Source: Brevibacillus reuszeri (GTDB lineage: Bacteria; Bacillota; Bacilli; Brevibacillales; Brevibacillaceae). From it: 63,762 nt of DNA. The translations under genes and the position numbers were made by a program. The notes beneath the pieces are model-generated. The model had not been told where the DNA came from. It did not search any database and saw only the letters and a list, made by a program, of their open reading frames with translations. Shown in pieces: positions 7,523 through 16,442 of this stretch. The stretch is taken from positions 1 to 63,762 of the forward strand of contig NZ_BEXF01000032.1 of NCBI RefSeq assembly GCF_002897295.1, written 5' to 3'. Within the stretch, counting starts at the first letter, position 1. Each line of letters starts with the position of its first letter.

Positions 7523-8316
7523 GATCGCCACCACCCTATTACCAGTGTCAGAACAACGCCTACGATAGCCACACTGGCATCACGCCAGGAAAAGCTGAGC
7601 TTGTTCAACCGCGTTCTTCCTACTCCCCCACGATAGCCGCGAGCCTCCATCGCCAACGCCAGTTCTTCTGCCCTACGAAACGCGCTAATAAACAGAGGAA
7701 TGGCTATTGGAATTAAGCTTTTGGCTCTTCGCACGAGACTTCCACTGGTAAAGTTGGCACCTCTCGCAGTCTGTGCCTTGATGATCTTGTCCGTTTCCTC
7801 CATCAGCGTCGGAATGAAACGAAGCGCAATCGACATCATCAGCGCTATATCATGAACCGGCACACCTACTCGACCAAAAGGCCCTAGCAAGCGTTCCAAG
7901 CCTTCTGTCAGATCGATCGGAGAGGTGGTAAGCGTCAAGAGTGAGCTCATCAGCACAAGCAAGCTTAGACGCAGTGAGATAAAGATAGCCTGGCGAACAC
8001 CGTTCTCTTCAATCGTAAACCATCCCAGCTGATAGTAGACTGCCCCACCTTTGGTGATGAAGATGTGAAGAATAACAGTAAACACGATGAGAATCCAGAC
8101 TGGCTTCAGGCTTTTCAGAATATACGACAGCGATAGACGCGACAGCACTGCCGTTAACAATGTAAAGCCGACGAGAATGGCGTAGGAGATCGCATTATTC
8201 GCCAAAAAGACCAAGGTAGCAAAAAGGATGATAAAGAGCAGTTTGCTTCGTGGATCAGATCGGTGAAGAAACGATTTTCCTGGCACATATTGACCGATTG
8301 CAATATTCTGCAGCAT
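7519..8316 (-). CDS. ecfT: EcfT, transmembrane scaffold of the ECF vitamin transporter
   Basis: A 265-aa integral membrane protein of the energy-coupling factor module. EcfT links the two ATPases to exchangeable substrate-binding S components that import vitamins and metal ions. Hydrophobic helices lie at about 26-60, 72-92, 110-135 and 243-262. The coupling helices carry the two signature motifs AQTARGANF (~182-190) and MEARGYRGG (~221-229), whose Ala-Arg-Gly groups contact the ATPases. No S component is encoded nearby, consistent with a shared (group II) module. It is 2 bp downstream of ecfA2. Confidence 0.95.
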   Translation of the reverse strand: MLQNIAIGQYVPGKSFLHRSDPRSKLLFIILFATLVFLANNAISYAILVGFTLLTAVLSRLSLSYILKSLKPVWILIVFTVILHIFITKGGAVYYQLGWFTIEENGVRQAIFISLRLSLLVLMSSLLTLTTSPIDLTEGLERLLGPFGRVGVPVHDIALMMSIALRFIPTLMEETDKIIKAQTARGANFTSGSLVRRAKSLIPIAIPLFISAFRRAEELALAMEARGYRGGVGRTRLNKLSFSWRDASVAIVGVVLTLVIGWWRS

Positions 8317-8318
8317 GC

Positions 8319-9191
8319 CTAGCCCTCCTTTGGTACGGACAGCCGTTCCAGGAGATGGGCTATCAGATCTTCTTCCCGATACAGGGAGCTTTGCAGATTT
8401 GCTTCACTCGGCAATAATTGATTCAGGCTCGAAACAAATGCGACTGTTTCTGGTACATCCAAAGACAATGCTCGCAGTCTCTCTGCCTGCATAAATATCT
8501 CGTCCGGTTTCCCTTGTAAAACTACCTGCCCCCCAGCCATGACGAGCAAATAGTCAGCGTAGCGTGCGGCTTCCTCCATGCTGTGCGTCACCAACAATGT
8601 CGTTAGGCCCTGCTCTACATGGATGCGGTGAATTCCCTCTAAAATAGCCTTACGTCCAGCAGGATCGAGACCAGCTGTCGGCTCGTCCAAGACCAGCACC
8701 TTGGGCTGCATAGCTAAAACCCCTGCTATAGCCACACGGCGCATCTGACCGCCACTCAGGTGAAATGGCGAGCGGTCTTTGATCGATTCATAGTCCAAAC
8801 CTACAACTTCTAGTGACTCACGCACACGGGACTCAACCATTGCCTCAGGCAAATCAAAATTAAGAGGTCCATAGGAGACATCCTTGGCTACCGTTTCTTC
8901 AAACAGCTGATGCTCAGGATATTGAAAGACAAGTCCAATATCCCGTCTCTGCGCGTGAGGGAGTCGCTTCGAAGGTGTAATGACCACATCCCCCAAAAGA
9001 ATACGACCTGATGAAGGAGTGAGCAAACCATTCAAGTGCTGAATAAGTGTAGATTTGCCGGAGCCGGTTTGGCCAATAATGCCCACAAACGAACCGGATG
9101 GGATCGTCAGGGATATATCTTGCAAGGCAACCCTTTCAAACGGTGTGCCTTTGCCATAGATATGGCTTACTTGGTCAAAAGTAATTTGCAT
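8319..9191 (-). CDS. ecfA2: EcfA2, ATPase of the ECF transporter
   Basis: A 290-aa ABC ATPase. Walker A GQTGSGKST (40-48), Q-loop VFQYPEHQLF, signature LSGGQMRRVAIAG, Walker B KVLVLDEPTAGLDP, and the switch His in LLVTHSMEEA. The QYPEHQ Q-loop is typical of EcfA2 as against QNPDNQ of EcfA1. It overlaps the end of ecfA1 by 25 nt, so the two ATPases are probably made in equal amounts for the heterodimer. Confidence 0.95.
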   Translation of the reverse strand: MQITFDQVSHIYGKGTPFERVALQDISLTIPSGSFVGIIGQTGSGKSTLIQHLNGLLTPSSGRILLGDVVITPSKRLPHAQRRDIGLVFQYPEHQLFEETVAKDVSYGPLNFDLPEAMVESRVRESLEVVGLDYESIKDRSPFHLSGGQMRRVAIAGVLAMQPKVLVLDEPTAGLDPAGRKAILEGIHRIHVEQGLTTLLVTHSMEEAARYADYLLVMAGGQVVLQGKPDEIFMQAERLRALSLDVPETVAFVSSLNQLLPSEANLQSSLYREEDLIAHLLERLSVPKEG

Positions 9192-10018
9192 ACGTGCTCC
9201 ACCAGCTCCTCTTGGTGCAGTACAAATGGTAGATCGATTCCTTTTGCGGAAAGCTCGTGACGCAACCGTACAACGAACGGTACATCAAGGCCTGCTTCCT
9301 TGAGTCGCTCTACCTGGCTGAATACCTCACTTGGTAGACCCTCCATCAAAACTTCGCCAGCGTTCATCACGATGACGCGGTCCGAATAAATGGCCTCTTC
9401 GGGAAAGTGAGTAATGTTGACGATCGTGATCCCTTCTTCACGATTAAGCTTACGTGCCAAAAGCAGTACTTCCTGTCTACCCTTCGGATCAAGCATCGCG
9501 GTCGCTTCATCAAGAATAATGACAGAAGGCCGCATTGCCAAAATCCCCGCGATAGCCACGCGCTGCTTTTGTCCACCTGACAAACGATGCGGTTCGGCTA
9601 ACAAGTACTTTTCCATGCCGACAGAAAGCAGCGTCTCATCAATGCGATGCCGCATTTCCTTGGGATCGACGCCCATGTTTTCGAGGCCAAAGGCCACATC
9701 GTCTTCCACGGTTGCCCCAACAATCTGATTGTCAGGATTTTGAAAGACCATGCCAACATGCTGACGAATCTCCCACAGCACTTCTCCGTTCTGCGTATCC
9801 ATGCCACTGACAAGCACCTTACCTCCAGCAGGAAGCAATAAAGCATTCATCAGTTTTGCCATGGTCGACTTACCCGACCCGTTATGCCCAAGAATGGAAA
9901 CGAAAGAGCCTTTCTTGATCGTGAGGTCCACGTCTTTCAGTACGGGTACTCGCTTGCCATCCTCATCATCGTAAGCAAAAGAGACACTTTGTAAAGCTAG
10001 CAAGCTCTCCTCACTCAT
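9167..10018 (-). CDS. ecfA1: EcfA1, ATPase of the ECF transporter
   Basis: A 283-aa ABC ATPase, first gene of ecfA1-ecfA2-ecfT-truA. Walker A GHNGSGKST (44-52), Q-loop VFQNPDNQIVG, signature LSGGQKQRVAIAG, Walker B SVIILDEATAMLDP. The Glu-Ala variation in the Walker B region (DEATAMLD) is usual for EcfA1. Starts at ATG 10018 behind GGGGAGG. It lies downstream of rplQ, as in most Bacilli. Confidence 0.95.
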   Translation of the reverse strand: MSEESLLALQSVSFAYDDEDGKRVPVLKDVDLTIKKGSFVSILGHNGSGKSTMAKLMNALLLPAGGKVLVSGMDTQNGEVLWEIRQHVGMVFQNPDNQIVGATVEDDVAFGLENMGVDPKEMRHRIDETLLSVGMEKYLLAEPHRLSGGQKQRVAIAGILAMRPSVIILDEATAMLDPKGRQEVLLLARKLNREEGITIVNITHFPEEAIYSDRVIVMNAGEVLMEGLPSEVFSQVERLKEAGLDVPFVVRLRHELSAKGIDLPFVLHQEELVEHVCKLLLTK

Positions 10019-10084
10019 GAGGCTATCACATCCTCCCCATTACCTACGAAGGAACGAACGAGCAAAACAACGGATAGAAAGGAA

Positions 10085-10136
10085 AAAAGGGTTGAATCAG
10101 AGTCCAGCCTATGACCAGATCTGCCCCCACCCTTTT
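10085..10136 (-). terminator. possible terminator after rplQ
   Basis: On the minus strand AAAAGGGT (10136-10129) can pair with ACCCTTTT (10092-10085) across a ~36-nt loop, ending in TTTTTTCC. The long loop makes it weak. Just before it, CGGGAG-CCT-CTCCCG (about 10161-10147) forms a small perfect hairpin. One or both may mark the end of the alpha operon, with some readthrough into ecfA1. Confidence 0.35.
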
Positions 10137-10204
10137 CGCGGTAGTTTACCAGGTTCGGGAGAGGCTCCCGTACGCAGGTAGAACGACCAATATCTTGTGA
10201 TGAC

Positions 10205-10564
10205 TTATACGAATTCGATGTACGCCATTGGAGCAGCGTCGCCACGACGAGGGCCGGCTTTCAGGATACGAGTGTATCCACCGTTGCGCTCTTTGAAACG
10301 AGGCGCGATTTCATCGAACAGTTTTTGAACAGCATCGCGGCCTTCTGCATTCGCAACTTCTTTGCGAACGAAAGCAGCAACTTGACGGCGAGCATGCAGA
10401 TCGCCACGTTTCGCGAGCGTGATCATTTTCTCAGCGATTGGGCGAAGTTCTTTCGCTTTCATCTCTGTAGTTTCGATGCGCTCGTTGATGATCAGGTCAG
10501 TTACCAAGTCACGGAACAGCGCTTTACGAGCTGAACTGCGACGACCCAATTTACGGTATGCCAT
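10205..10564 (-). CDS. rplQ: 50S ribosomal protein L17
   Basis: A 119-aa bL17 protein located near the peptide exit tunnel. It begins MAYRKLGRRSSARKALFRDL and contains RIETTEMKAKELRPIAEKMITLAK, both diagnostic. It ends with GDAAPMAYIEFV. It is the last gene of the alpha operon, 55 bp after rpoA, with AGGGAGG upstream of its ATG. Confidence 0.98.
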   Translation of the reverse strand: MAYRKLGRRSSARKALFRDLVTDLIINERIETTEMKAKELRPIAEKMITLAKRGDLHARRQVAAFVRKEVANAEGRDAVQKLFDEIAPRFKERNGGYTRILKAGPRRGDAAPMAYIEFV

Positions 10565-10619
10565 GTTCTTTACCTCCCTCTTACTCGAGAGAACAAAAAC
10601 GTGCTATCGGTTTGCTTCT

Positions 10620-11564
10620 CTAGTCGTCGCTGCGCAGGGACAAGCCCAGTTCAGCCAACTTTTCTTGTACTTCTTCCAGAGATTTGCGTCCCAGGTTGCG
10701 CACTTTCATCATGTCCTCTTCGGTCTTCTGCGTCAGCTCTTGCACGGTGTTGATACCGGCACGCTTCAAGCAGTTGTAGGAACGGACAGAAAGATCGAGC
10801 TCTTCGATAGTCATCTCCAAGACTTTCTCTTTCTTGTCTTCTTCCTTTTCCACCATGATTTCTGCATCCTTCGCCTCGTCGGTCAAACCGACAAACAGGT
10901 TCAGGTGCTCCGTCATGATTTTAGCGCCGAGACTTACGGCTTCTTCCGGACTGATACTACCGTTAGCCCAAACCTCAAGAGTCAACTTGTCATAGTTGGT
11001 CATTTGCCCTACACGGGTATTTTCCACTTGATAGTTAACGCGCTTGATCGGCGTGTAGATCGAATCAATCGGGATCACACCAATTGGCAGATCCTCCGAT
11101 TTGTTTCCGTCTGATTGAACATAACCACGACCACGTCCAGCTGTCATGCGGATATGCAGACGACCGCCATTGGCCAACGTTGCAATATGAAGATCAGGGT
11201 TTAAGACCTCCACATCACTGTCAGCACGGATATCTCCCGCTTTGACAACGCCTTCGCCTTCTGCATCGATCTCGATTACTTTTTCTTCATCGGAATGGAT
11301 CTTCAGCGCCAAGCCTTTGATGTTCAGGATGATCTCGGTTACATCTTCAACGACGCCTTCCACTGTAGAGAACTCGTGAAGAACCCCATCGATTTGAACG
11401 GTACGAACTGCCGCGCCTGGCAAGGACGAAAGAAGAATTCGTCTCAGCGAGTTGCCAAGGGTAGTTCCATATCCGCGCTCTAGAGGTTCTACAACAAACT
11501 TTCCATACGAGTTGTCGTCGCTAACTTCCACAACCTCGATTTTTGGTTTTTCTATTTCTATCAT
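10620..11564 (-). CDS. rpoA: RNA polymerase alpha subunit
   Basis: A 314-aa alpha subunit, usual length. The N-terminal domain (about 1-230) holds the dimerisation region RGYGTTLGNSLRRILLSSLPGAAV. An acidic linker (EKEEDKKEK, ~240) leads to the C-terminal domain (about 250-314), which binds UP elements and activators, with SYNCLKRAGINTVQEL and VRNLGRKSLEEV. It starts at ATG 11564 behind AGGAGGG. A 156-nt gap separates it from rpsK upstream, longer than other gaps in this cluster. Confidence 0.98.
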   Translation of the reverse strand: MIEIEKPKIEVVEVSDDNSYGKFVVEPLERGYGTTLGNSLRRILLSSLPGAAVRTVQIDGVLHEFSTVEGVVEDVTEIILNIKGLALKIHSDEEKVIEIDAEGEGVVKAGDIRADSDVEVLNPDLHIATLANGGRLHIRMTAGRGRGYVQSDGNKSEDLPIGVIPIDSIYTPIKRVNYQVENTRVGQMTNYDKLTLEVWANGSISPEEAVSLGAKIMTEHLNLFVGLTDEAKDAEIMVEKEEDKKEKVLEMTIEELDLSVRSYNCLKRAGINTVQELTQKTEEDMMKVRNLGRKSLEEVQEKLAELGLSLRSDD

Positions 11565-11720
11565 TAAACAAACCCTCCTTCAAAACGTCGAAATCCTTGG
11601 GTGGGCCGCATACGTGCCCACTCAGGAATTTCCCCGGCGGTTTACCGTTTGCGTGCATGACAAGCTATAAATCAGAATTTACCATTCTAGTATGGACATG
11701 TTCTGAACGATATAAACCAG

Positions 11721-12122
11721 TTACACGCGGCGACGTTTTGGTGGACGGCAACCGTTGTGCGGAATTGGCGTCACGTCTTTAATCATGTTCACTTCAAGAC
11801 CAGTAGCTTGCAGGGAACGGATCGCTGCTTCGCGACCTGCACCTGGGCCTTTAACTGATACTTCAAGAGAACGCATGCCATGTTCCATTGCAACACGTGC
11901 AGCCGCTTCAGCAGCCATTTGCGCAGCAAATGGAGTGCTTTTACGGGAGCCCTTGAAGCCGAGGGAACCAGCACTGGACCAAGAGATCGCGTTACCGTGT
12001 GGATCTGTGATAGTTACGATCGTATTGTTGAAAGTAGAACGGATATGTGCTACGCCGACTTCAACATTTTTGCGATCACGACGACGGGTACGAGTTGCTG
12101 TAGCCTGTTTTCTTTTCGCCAT
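11721..12122 (-). CDS. rpsK: 30S ribosomal protein S11
   Basis: A 133-aa uS11 protein of the 30S platform. It begins MAKRKQATATRTRRRDRKNV and contains the diagnostic HIRSTFNNTIVTITD and GCRPPKRRRV C-terminus. It lies 16 bp after rpsM, behind GGAGGG. Confidence 0.98.
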   Translation of the reverse strand: MAKRKQATATRTRRRDRKNVEVGVAHIRSTFNNTIVTITDPHGNAISWSSAGSLGFKGSRKSTPFAAQMAAEAAARVAMEHGMRSLEVSVKGPGAGREAAIRSLQATGLEVNMIKDVTPIPHNGCRPPKRRRV

Positions 12123-12138
12123 GTCAGATTACCCTCCT

Positions 12139-12507
12139 TTACTTCTTCTTGTTTGCTACTGTACGGCGTGGACCTTTGCGCGTACGAGCATTCGTTTTAG
12201 AACGTTGACCGCGAACAGGGAGTCCACGACGATGACGGATGCCACGGAAGCAACCGATTTCCATCAAACGTTTGATGTTCAAAGAAATCTCACGACGGAG
12301 ATCGCCTTCCACCTTAACCGTTTTGTCGATGTACTCACGCAGTTTTCCAACTTCGTCTTCTGTCAGATCACGAACACGAGTGTTCGCATCTACGCCAGTG
12401 GCAGACAGAATTTTTTGAGACGTGGGGCGGCCAATACCAAAGATGTAGGTAAGAGCGACTTCAACGCGTTTTTCGCGTGGCAAGTCAACGCCTGCAATAC
12501 GTGCCAT
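12139..12507 (-). CDS. rpsM: 30S ribosomal protein S13
   Basis: A 122-aa uS13 protein of the 30S head, forming intersubunit bridges. Motifs: MARIAGVDLPREKRVEVALTYIFGIG at the start (shown in part), RGLPVRGQRSKTNARTRKGP near the end, and a Lys-rich tail. Follows rpmJ. Confidence 0.98.
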   Translation of the reverse strand: MARIAGVDLPREKRVEVALTYIFGIGRPTSQKILSATGVDANTRVRDLTEDEVGKLREYIDKTVKVEGDLRREISLNIKRLMEIGCFRGIRHRRGLPVRGQRSKTNARTRKGPRRTVANKKK

Positions 12508-12528
12508 GTGTAAAAAGCACCTCCTTGT

Positions 12529-12642
12529 TTACCCTTGTTTTTGCTTATGCTTCGGATTTTCACAAATAACCATTACGTTACCTTTACGACGGATAACCTT
12601 GCATTTCTCGCAGATCGGCTTAACCGAAGGTCTCACTTTCAT
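12529..12642 (-). CDS. rpmJ: 50S ribosomal protein L36
   Basis: A 37-aa bL36 protein: starts MKVRPSVKPICEKCKV and ends NPKHKQKQG. It keeps all zinc ligands of the zinc-binding form: CEKC, the third Cys in VICEN, and His in PKHKQ. ATG 12642 lies behind GGGAGGC. It sits between infA and rpsM as in all Bacilli. Confidence 0.97.
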   Translation of the reverse strand: MKVRPSVKPICEKCKVIRRKGNVMVICENPKHKQKQG

Positions 12643-12677
12643 GGTTCTTGCCTCCCTTTTCTAGGGGTTTTACTAAC

Positions 12678-12896
12678 TTATTTATAGCGGTAAGTAATAC
12701 GACCGCGGGTCAAGTCGTATGGCGACAGTTCAACAGTTACTTTATCCCCCGGCAGGATACGGATAAAGTGCATGCGGATTTTTCCGGAGACGTGAGCAAG
12801 GATCTTATGTCCATTCTCTAATTCTACCCGAAACATAGCATTCGGCAAAGGCTCGATTACCGTTCCTTCCACCTCAATTACATCATCTTTTGCCAT
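12678..12896 (-). CDS. infA: translation initiation factor IF-1
   Basis: A 72-aa OB-fold protein that binds the 30S A site during initiation. Family motifs: MAKDDVIEVEGTVIEPLPNA, ENGHKILAHVSGKIRMHFIRI and LSPYDLTRGRITYRYK. ATG 12896 with AAAGGAGAG upstream. Lies between map and rpmJ. Confidence 0.98.
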   Translation of the reverse strand: MAKDDVIEVEGTVIEPLPNAMFRVELENGHKILAHVSGKIRMHFIRILPGDKVTVELSPYDLTRGRITYRYK

Positions 12897-13013
12897 GGTA
12901 AACTCTCCTTTCTTCTGCTCTTCAGTCGGACCATGAGTTTTGCGAAATGATCACACAACGAACTTATCGTCGACACGTTGGACGACAATCCCGAAAGCAT
13001 TCGGAACTACCGC

Positions 13014-13760
13014 TTATATCCGTGTGAAAATCTCATAGCCATCTTCCGTAATCGCGATGGTGTGTTCAAAATGAGCACAAGTTTTCCGATCCAATGTTAC
13101 TACCGTCCAATTGTCCTCCAATGTGCGGACATAACGTTCGCCGGCATTTACCATTGGCTCAATTGCCAACACCATGCCTGGTTTTAACCGTGGACCTCGA
13201 TCAGGAGGGCCGTAGTTAGGAACCTGCGGATCTTCGTGCAAGTTTTGCCCAATCCCATGCCCCACATACTCGCGAACGAGTGTGAAACCGGCAGCTTCCG
13301 CATGAATCTGAATCGCATGTGAGATATCAGACAGTCGTGCACCCGGCATCGCTTTTTCAAGCCCCTTGAACAACGACTCTTCCGTTACTCGCAATAGATT
13401 CTGATTTTCAGTGGAAATCTTACCGACGGGGTACGTCCAAGCGGAGTCGCCGTGGTAACCCTGAAACTGGGCACCGATGTCTAGACTAATGATGTCTCCC
13501 TCTTGCAACGCCCTCTGTCCTGGGATCCCGTGTACGAGTTCTTCATTGACTGAAGCACAGATACTTCCTGGAAAGCCACCGTAGCCTTTGAATGATGGAA
13601 TTGCTCCCATGCTACGGATAAAGGTCTCGGCTATTTCGTCTAGCTGCTTCGTCGTGACACCAGGCTTAATTGCCTTAGCCAGTTCTTGATGGGTGAGTGC
13701 GACTATACGACCAGCTTCGCGCATAACCTCAAGTTCTGCTTTCGACTTTAGGATAATCAT
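13014..13760 (-). CDS. map: methionine aminopeptidase, type I
   Basis: A 248-aa enzyme that removes the initiator Met from nascent proteins. Metal and active-site motifs are VNEELVHGIPG (His), LDIGAQFQGYHGDSAWT (two Asp), GHGIG (His), LAIEP (Glu) and FEHTIAI (Glu). I start at ATG 13760 (MIILKSKAELEVM), with GAGGG 9-10 nt upstream overlapping the adk stop; a TTG at 13766 is too close to that site. Part of secY-adk-map-infA. Confidence 0.96.
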   Translation of the reverse strand: MIILKSKAELEVMREAGRIVALTHQELAKAIKPGVTTKQLDEIAETFIRSMGAIPSFKGYGGFPGSICASVNEELVHGIPGQRALQEGDIISLDIGAQFQGYHGDSAWTYPVGKISTENQNLLRVTEESLFKGLEKAMPGARLSDISHAIQIHAEAAGFTLVREYVGHGIGQNLHEDPQVPNYGPPDRGPRLKPGMVLAIEPMVNAGERYVRTLEDNWTVVTLDRKTCAHFEHTIAITEDGYEIFTRI

Positions 13761-13766
13761 TCGCAA

Positions 13767-14417
13767 TTACCCTCTTAGCAAAGACTTAATTTCCGCAAAC
13801 ACTACCTGGATATCTTGTTCCCCATTGATATCTCGCAGGAGTTCCTGAGCGGAGTAGTAATCGATGAGTGGTTGTGTCTGAGCAATGTTGACGTCAAGTC
13901 GTTGTGCTACCACTTCCGGCTTGTCATCCTCACGCTGATACAGCTTACCACCATCTTTGTCACAAACGCCAACCTCTTTAGGAGGATTGAACATCGTGTG
14001 ATAGCTAGCTCCACATACAGGGCAAATCCAGCGACCGGTCAGACGTTCAATCAGTTGTTCACGACGAACGTTGATGTTAATCACATGGTTAATCTCGCGT
14101 CCCAGCTCTTTTACAGTAGCTGTCAACGCTTCCGCCTGAGGAACAGTGCGCGGGAAACCATCTAACAGGAATCCATTAGCGCAATCGTCCATTGACAGGC
14201 GTTCCCGCACAATCCCGATGACAACCTCATCGGGAACCAGCAAGCCTTTATCCATATAGGACTTAGCTTCTAGTCCGAGCGGCGTTTCATTCTTGACCGC
14301 CGCTCTGAACATATCGCCAGTCGAAATGTGCGGAATGTTAAACTCTTCTACGATTCGTTCTGCCTGCGTCCCTTTACCGGCTCCAGGCAGTCCCATCAAG
14401 ATTATATTCACGTTCAT
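13767..14417 (-). CDS. adk: adenylate kinase, zinc-containing long form
   Basis: A 216-aa kinase that interconverts 2 ADP with ATP + AMP. P-loop GLPGAGKGTQAE (9-20) and AMP-site FLLDGFPRTVPQAEAL. The LID domain (about 126-160) carries a zinc finger with ligands CPVC...CDKD, that is Cys3-Asp, one of the known Gram-positive variants. Starts at ATG 14417 behind GGAGGGAA, downstream of secY. Confidence 0.97.
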   Translation of the reverse strand: MNVNIILMGLPGAGKGTQAERIVEEFNIPHISTGDMFRAAVKNETPLGLEAKSYMDKGLLVPDEVVIGIVRERLSMDDCANGFLLDGFPRTVPQAEALTATVKELGREINHVININVRREQLIERLTGRWICPVCGASYHTMFNPPKEVGVCDKDGGKLYQREDDKPEVVAQRLDVNIAQTQPLIDYYSAQELLRDINGEQDIQVVFAEIKSLLRG

Positions 14418-14471
14418 TCCCTCCGTCCCATAAAGAAAAGCTACAGAGGCTTTTCTGTAAAAACCTAGGTA

Positions 14472-15767
14472 TTACTTGATGAACCCTTGGTAATGGCGTT
14501 TGATCATCTGGCTTTCAATCTGCTTCATCGTATCAAGTGCAACCCCGATAACGATCAACAGCGACGTACCACCGATGTAAATCTGCTGAGGCAAATTAGC
14601 CAACTTGCTGAAGAAGAACGGCAAGATGGAGATAGCCATCAGGAACAAAGCACCAGCCAATGTTAAGCGGTTCAACGTACGAGTAATGTACACCTCAGTG
14701 TTTTTACCAGGTCGAATACCAGGAATGTAACCGCCATTTTTCCTCATGTTCTCCGCCATTTGTACAGGATTGATCTGTACAAAGGTGTAGAAGTAGGTAA
14801 AGCCGATAATCAGTACTGCGTAAAGCAGCATGCCCAAACCTGCACTCGGCTGGAAGTTTTCATAAATCCAGTTGGCAATACCCGTTCTGGATTGATCCAC
14901 CCAGAACTGAGCAATTGTTGACGGGAAAATTACGAGCGAGATCGCAAAGATAACAGGAATAACACCAGCAGAGTTGATTTTCAGTGGAATGTGGGTAGAT
15001 TGCCCACCGTACATTTTACGTCCAACCACTCGTTTAGCATATTGAACTGGAATTTTACGAATACCTTGCTGCATAAAGATAACCCCGACAATAATGGCGA
15101 GGATCACCAGCAGGATGATCACAACTTTAACGATGCTGAAAAAGATGTTCTGAGAAGGATCAGCAAATTGTGTGGTGTAGATCGTCGTAATTCCGTTTGG
15201 AATGTTAGCGACGATACCCGCAACGATCAGGATCGAAATCCCGTTACCGATACCTTTTTCAGTAATCTGTTCACCCATCCACATCATGAACGCGGTTCCT
15301 GCGGTCAGTGTCAACGCAATCAGTGCATAACTGCCCACAGACGTATCATTGAGCAAGCCAGGCGCGATATTGTTGAAACCGATCGTCATCCCTACAGACT
15401 GAATCAAGCCAAGGATGATTGTAAAGTAGCGAGTAACCGTAGCGATTTTGCGACGGCCAACCTCTCCTTCACGTGCCCATTGCGTTAGCTTTGGAACGAC
15501 ATCCATCGACATCAGCTGCATGATAATCGAAGCCGTGATGTAAGGCATGATTCCCATGGCAAAAATCGAGTAGTTATGCAGTGCACCTCCAGAGAAGGTG
15601 TTCAACAATCCCAGTAAGTGGCTTGTGTTCTGCTGAAACAACTCGACATTTACGTTAGGAACTGGCACAAAGCTTCCGATCCTAAAAACCACTAGCATCA
15701 TGAGTGTAAAAAGGATCTTACGACGTAAATCGCCAATCCTAAAAATGTTAGTTAAGGACGCTAACAT
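14472..15767 (-). CDS. secY: protein translocase subunit SecY
   Basis: A 431-aa, ten-helix channel of the Sec translocon, which works with SecE (43221-43469) and SecA. Hallmarks: N-terminal LASLTNIFRIGDLRRKILFT, plug region SGGALHNYSIFAMGIMPYI, and the cytoplasmic loop PVQYAKRVVGRKMYGG. The C-terminal loop has NPVQMAENMRKNGGYIPGIRPG. Its ATG overlaps the rplO stop codon by one base (TAATG), so translation is probably coupled. Confidence 0.98.
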   Translation of the reverse strand: MLASLTNIFRIGDLRRKILFTLMMLVVFRIGSFVPVPNVNVELFQQNTSHLLGLLNTFSGGALHNYSIFAMGIMPYITASIIMQLMSMDVVPKLTQWAREGEVGRRKIATVTRYFTIILGLIQSVGMTIGFNNIAPGLLNDTSVGSYALIALTLTAGTAFMMWMGEQITEKGIGNGISILIVAGIVANIPNGITTIYTTQFADPSQNIFFSIVKVVIILLVILAIIVGVIFMQQGIRKIPVQYAKRVVGRKMYGGQSTHIPLKINSAGVIPVIFAISLVIFPSTIAQFWVDQSRTGIANWIYENFQPSAGLGMLLYAVLIIGFTYFYTFVQINPVQMAENMRKNGGYIPGIRPGKNTEVYITRTLNRLTLAGALFLMAISILPFFFSKLANLPQQIYIGGTSLLIVIGVALDTMKQIESQMIKRHYQGFIK

Positions 15768-16207
15768 TAGATCACCTCGGTTGTTCCACCGACTTGTGCG
15801 ATCTTCTCAGCAGCAGCTCCGGAGAACTTGTGAGCTTTTACAGTCAGCTTCACTGTCAGTTCACCGTTAGCCAGAACCTTAACACCGTCGCGCAGCGCAC
15901 TGATAACACCAGTTTCTTTCAACAGCTCAGGTGTTACTACAGTACCCTCCTCGAAACGGTTCAGCGCGTCCAAGCTAACAAGCGCAAATTCTTTGCGGCT
16001 GATGTTAGTGAAACCGCGCTTAGGCAGACGACGGTACAATGGGTTTTGACCACCCTCGAATCCAGGACGTACACCGCCGCCGGAACGAGCTTTTTGACCT
16101 TTGTGACCTTTACCGGCAGTTTTGCCAGTTCCGCTACCGATACCGCGACCGATGCGCTTACGAGTGTGACGGGATCCTTCTGCAGGTTGCAGTTCATGCA
16201 ATTTCAT
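15767..16207 (-). CDS. rplO: 50S ribosomal protein L15
   Basis: A 146-aa uL15 protein. Glycine/arginine-rich N-terminus (RKRIGRGIGSGTGKTAGKGH) and VRPGFEGGQNPLYRRLPKRG are diagnostic. I start at ATG 16207 (MKLHELQPAEGS) with AGGAGG 9 nt upstream; a GTG at 16216 lies inside that binding site. Confidence 0.97.
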   Translation of the reverse strand: MKLHELQPAEGSRHTRKRIGRGIGSGTGKTAGKGHKGQKARSGGGVRPGFEGGQNPLYRRLPKRGFTNISRKEFALVSLDALNRFEEGTVVTPELLKETGVISALRDGVKVLANGELTVKLTVKAHKFSGAAAEKIAQVGGTTEVI

Positions 16208-16240
16208 ACGTTGCACCTCCTAACTAATTGAGATGTGTGA

Positions 16241-16426
16241 TTATGCTTCTACTTCTTTCACTTCAACCAAGTGCTTCACTTTGAAAACCATACCGCGGAT
16301 CGCAGCGTTATCTTCTTTCACTACGGTAGAGTTCAATTTGCGAAGACCCAGAGCTTTTACAGTGTCTTGTTGATCGACAGTGCGTCCAATCAAGCTACGT
16401 TTGAGGGTGATTTGCAATTTTGCCAT
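16241..16426 (-). CDS. rpmD: 50S ribosomal protein L30
   Basis: A 61-aa uL30 protein: MAKLQITLKRSLIGRTVDQQ, then LGLRKLNSTVVKEDNAAIRGM. I start at ATG 16426, preceded by AAGGAGGG; the longer open frame upstream overlaps rpsE and has no counterpart in the family. Confidence 0.97.
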   Translation of the reverse strand: MAKLQITLKRSLIGRTVDQQDTVKALGLRKLNSTVVKEDNAAIRGMVFKVKHLVEVKEVEA

Positions 16427-16442
16427 GTTCATTCCCTCCTTA

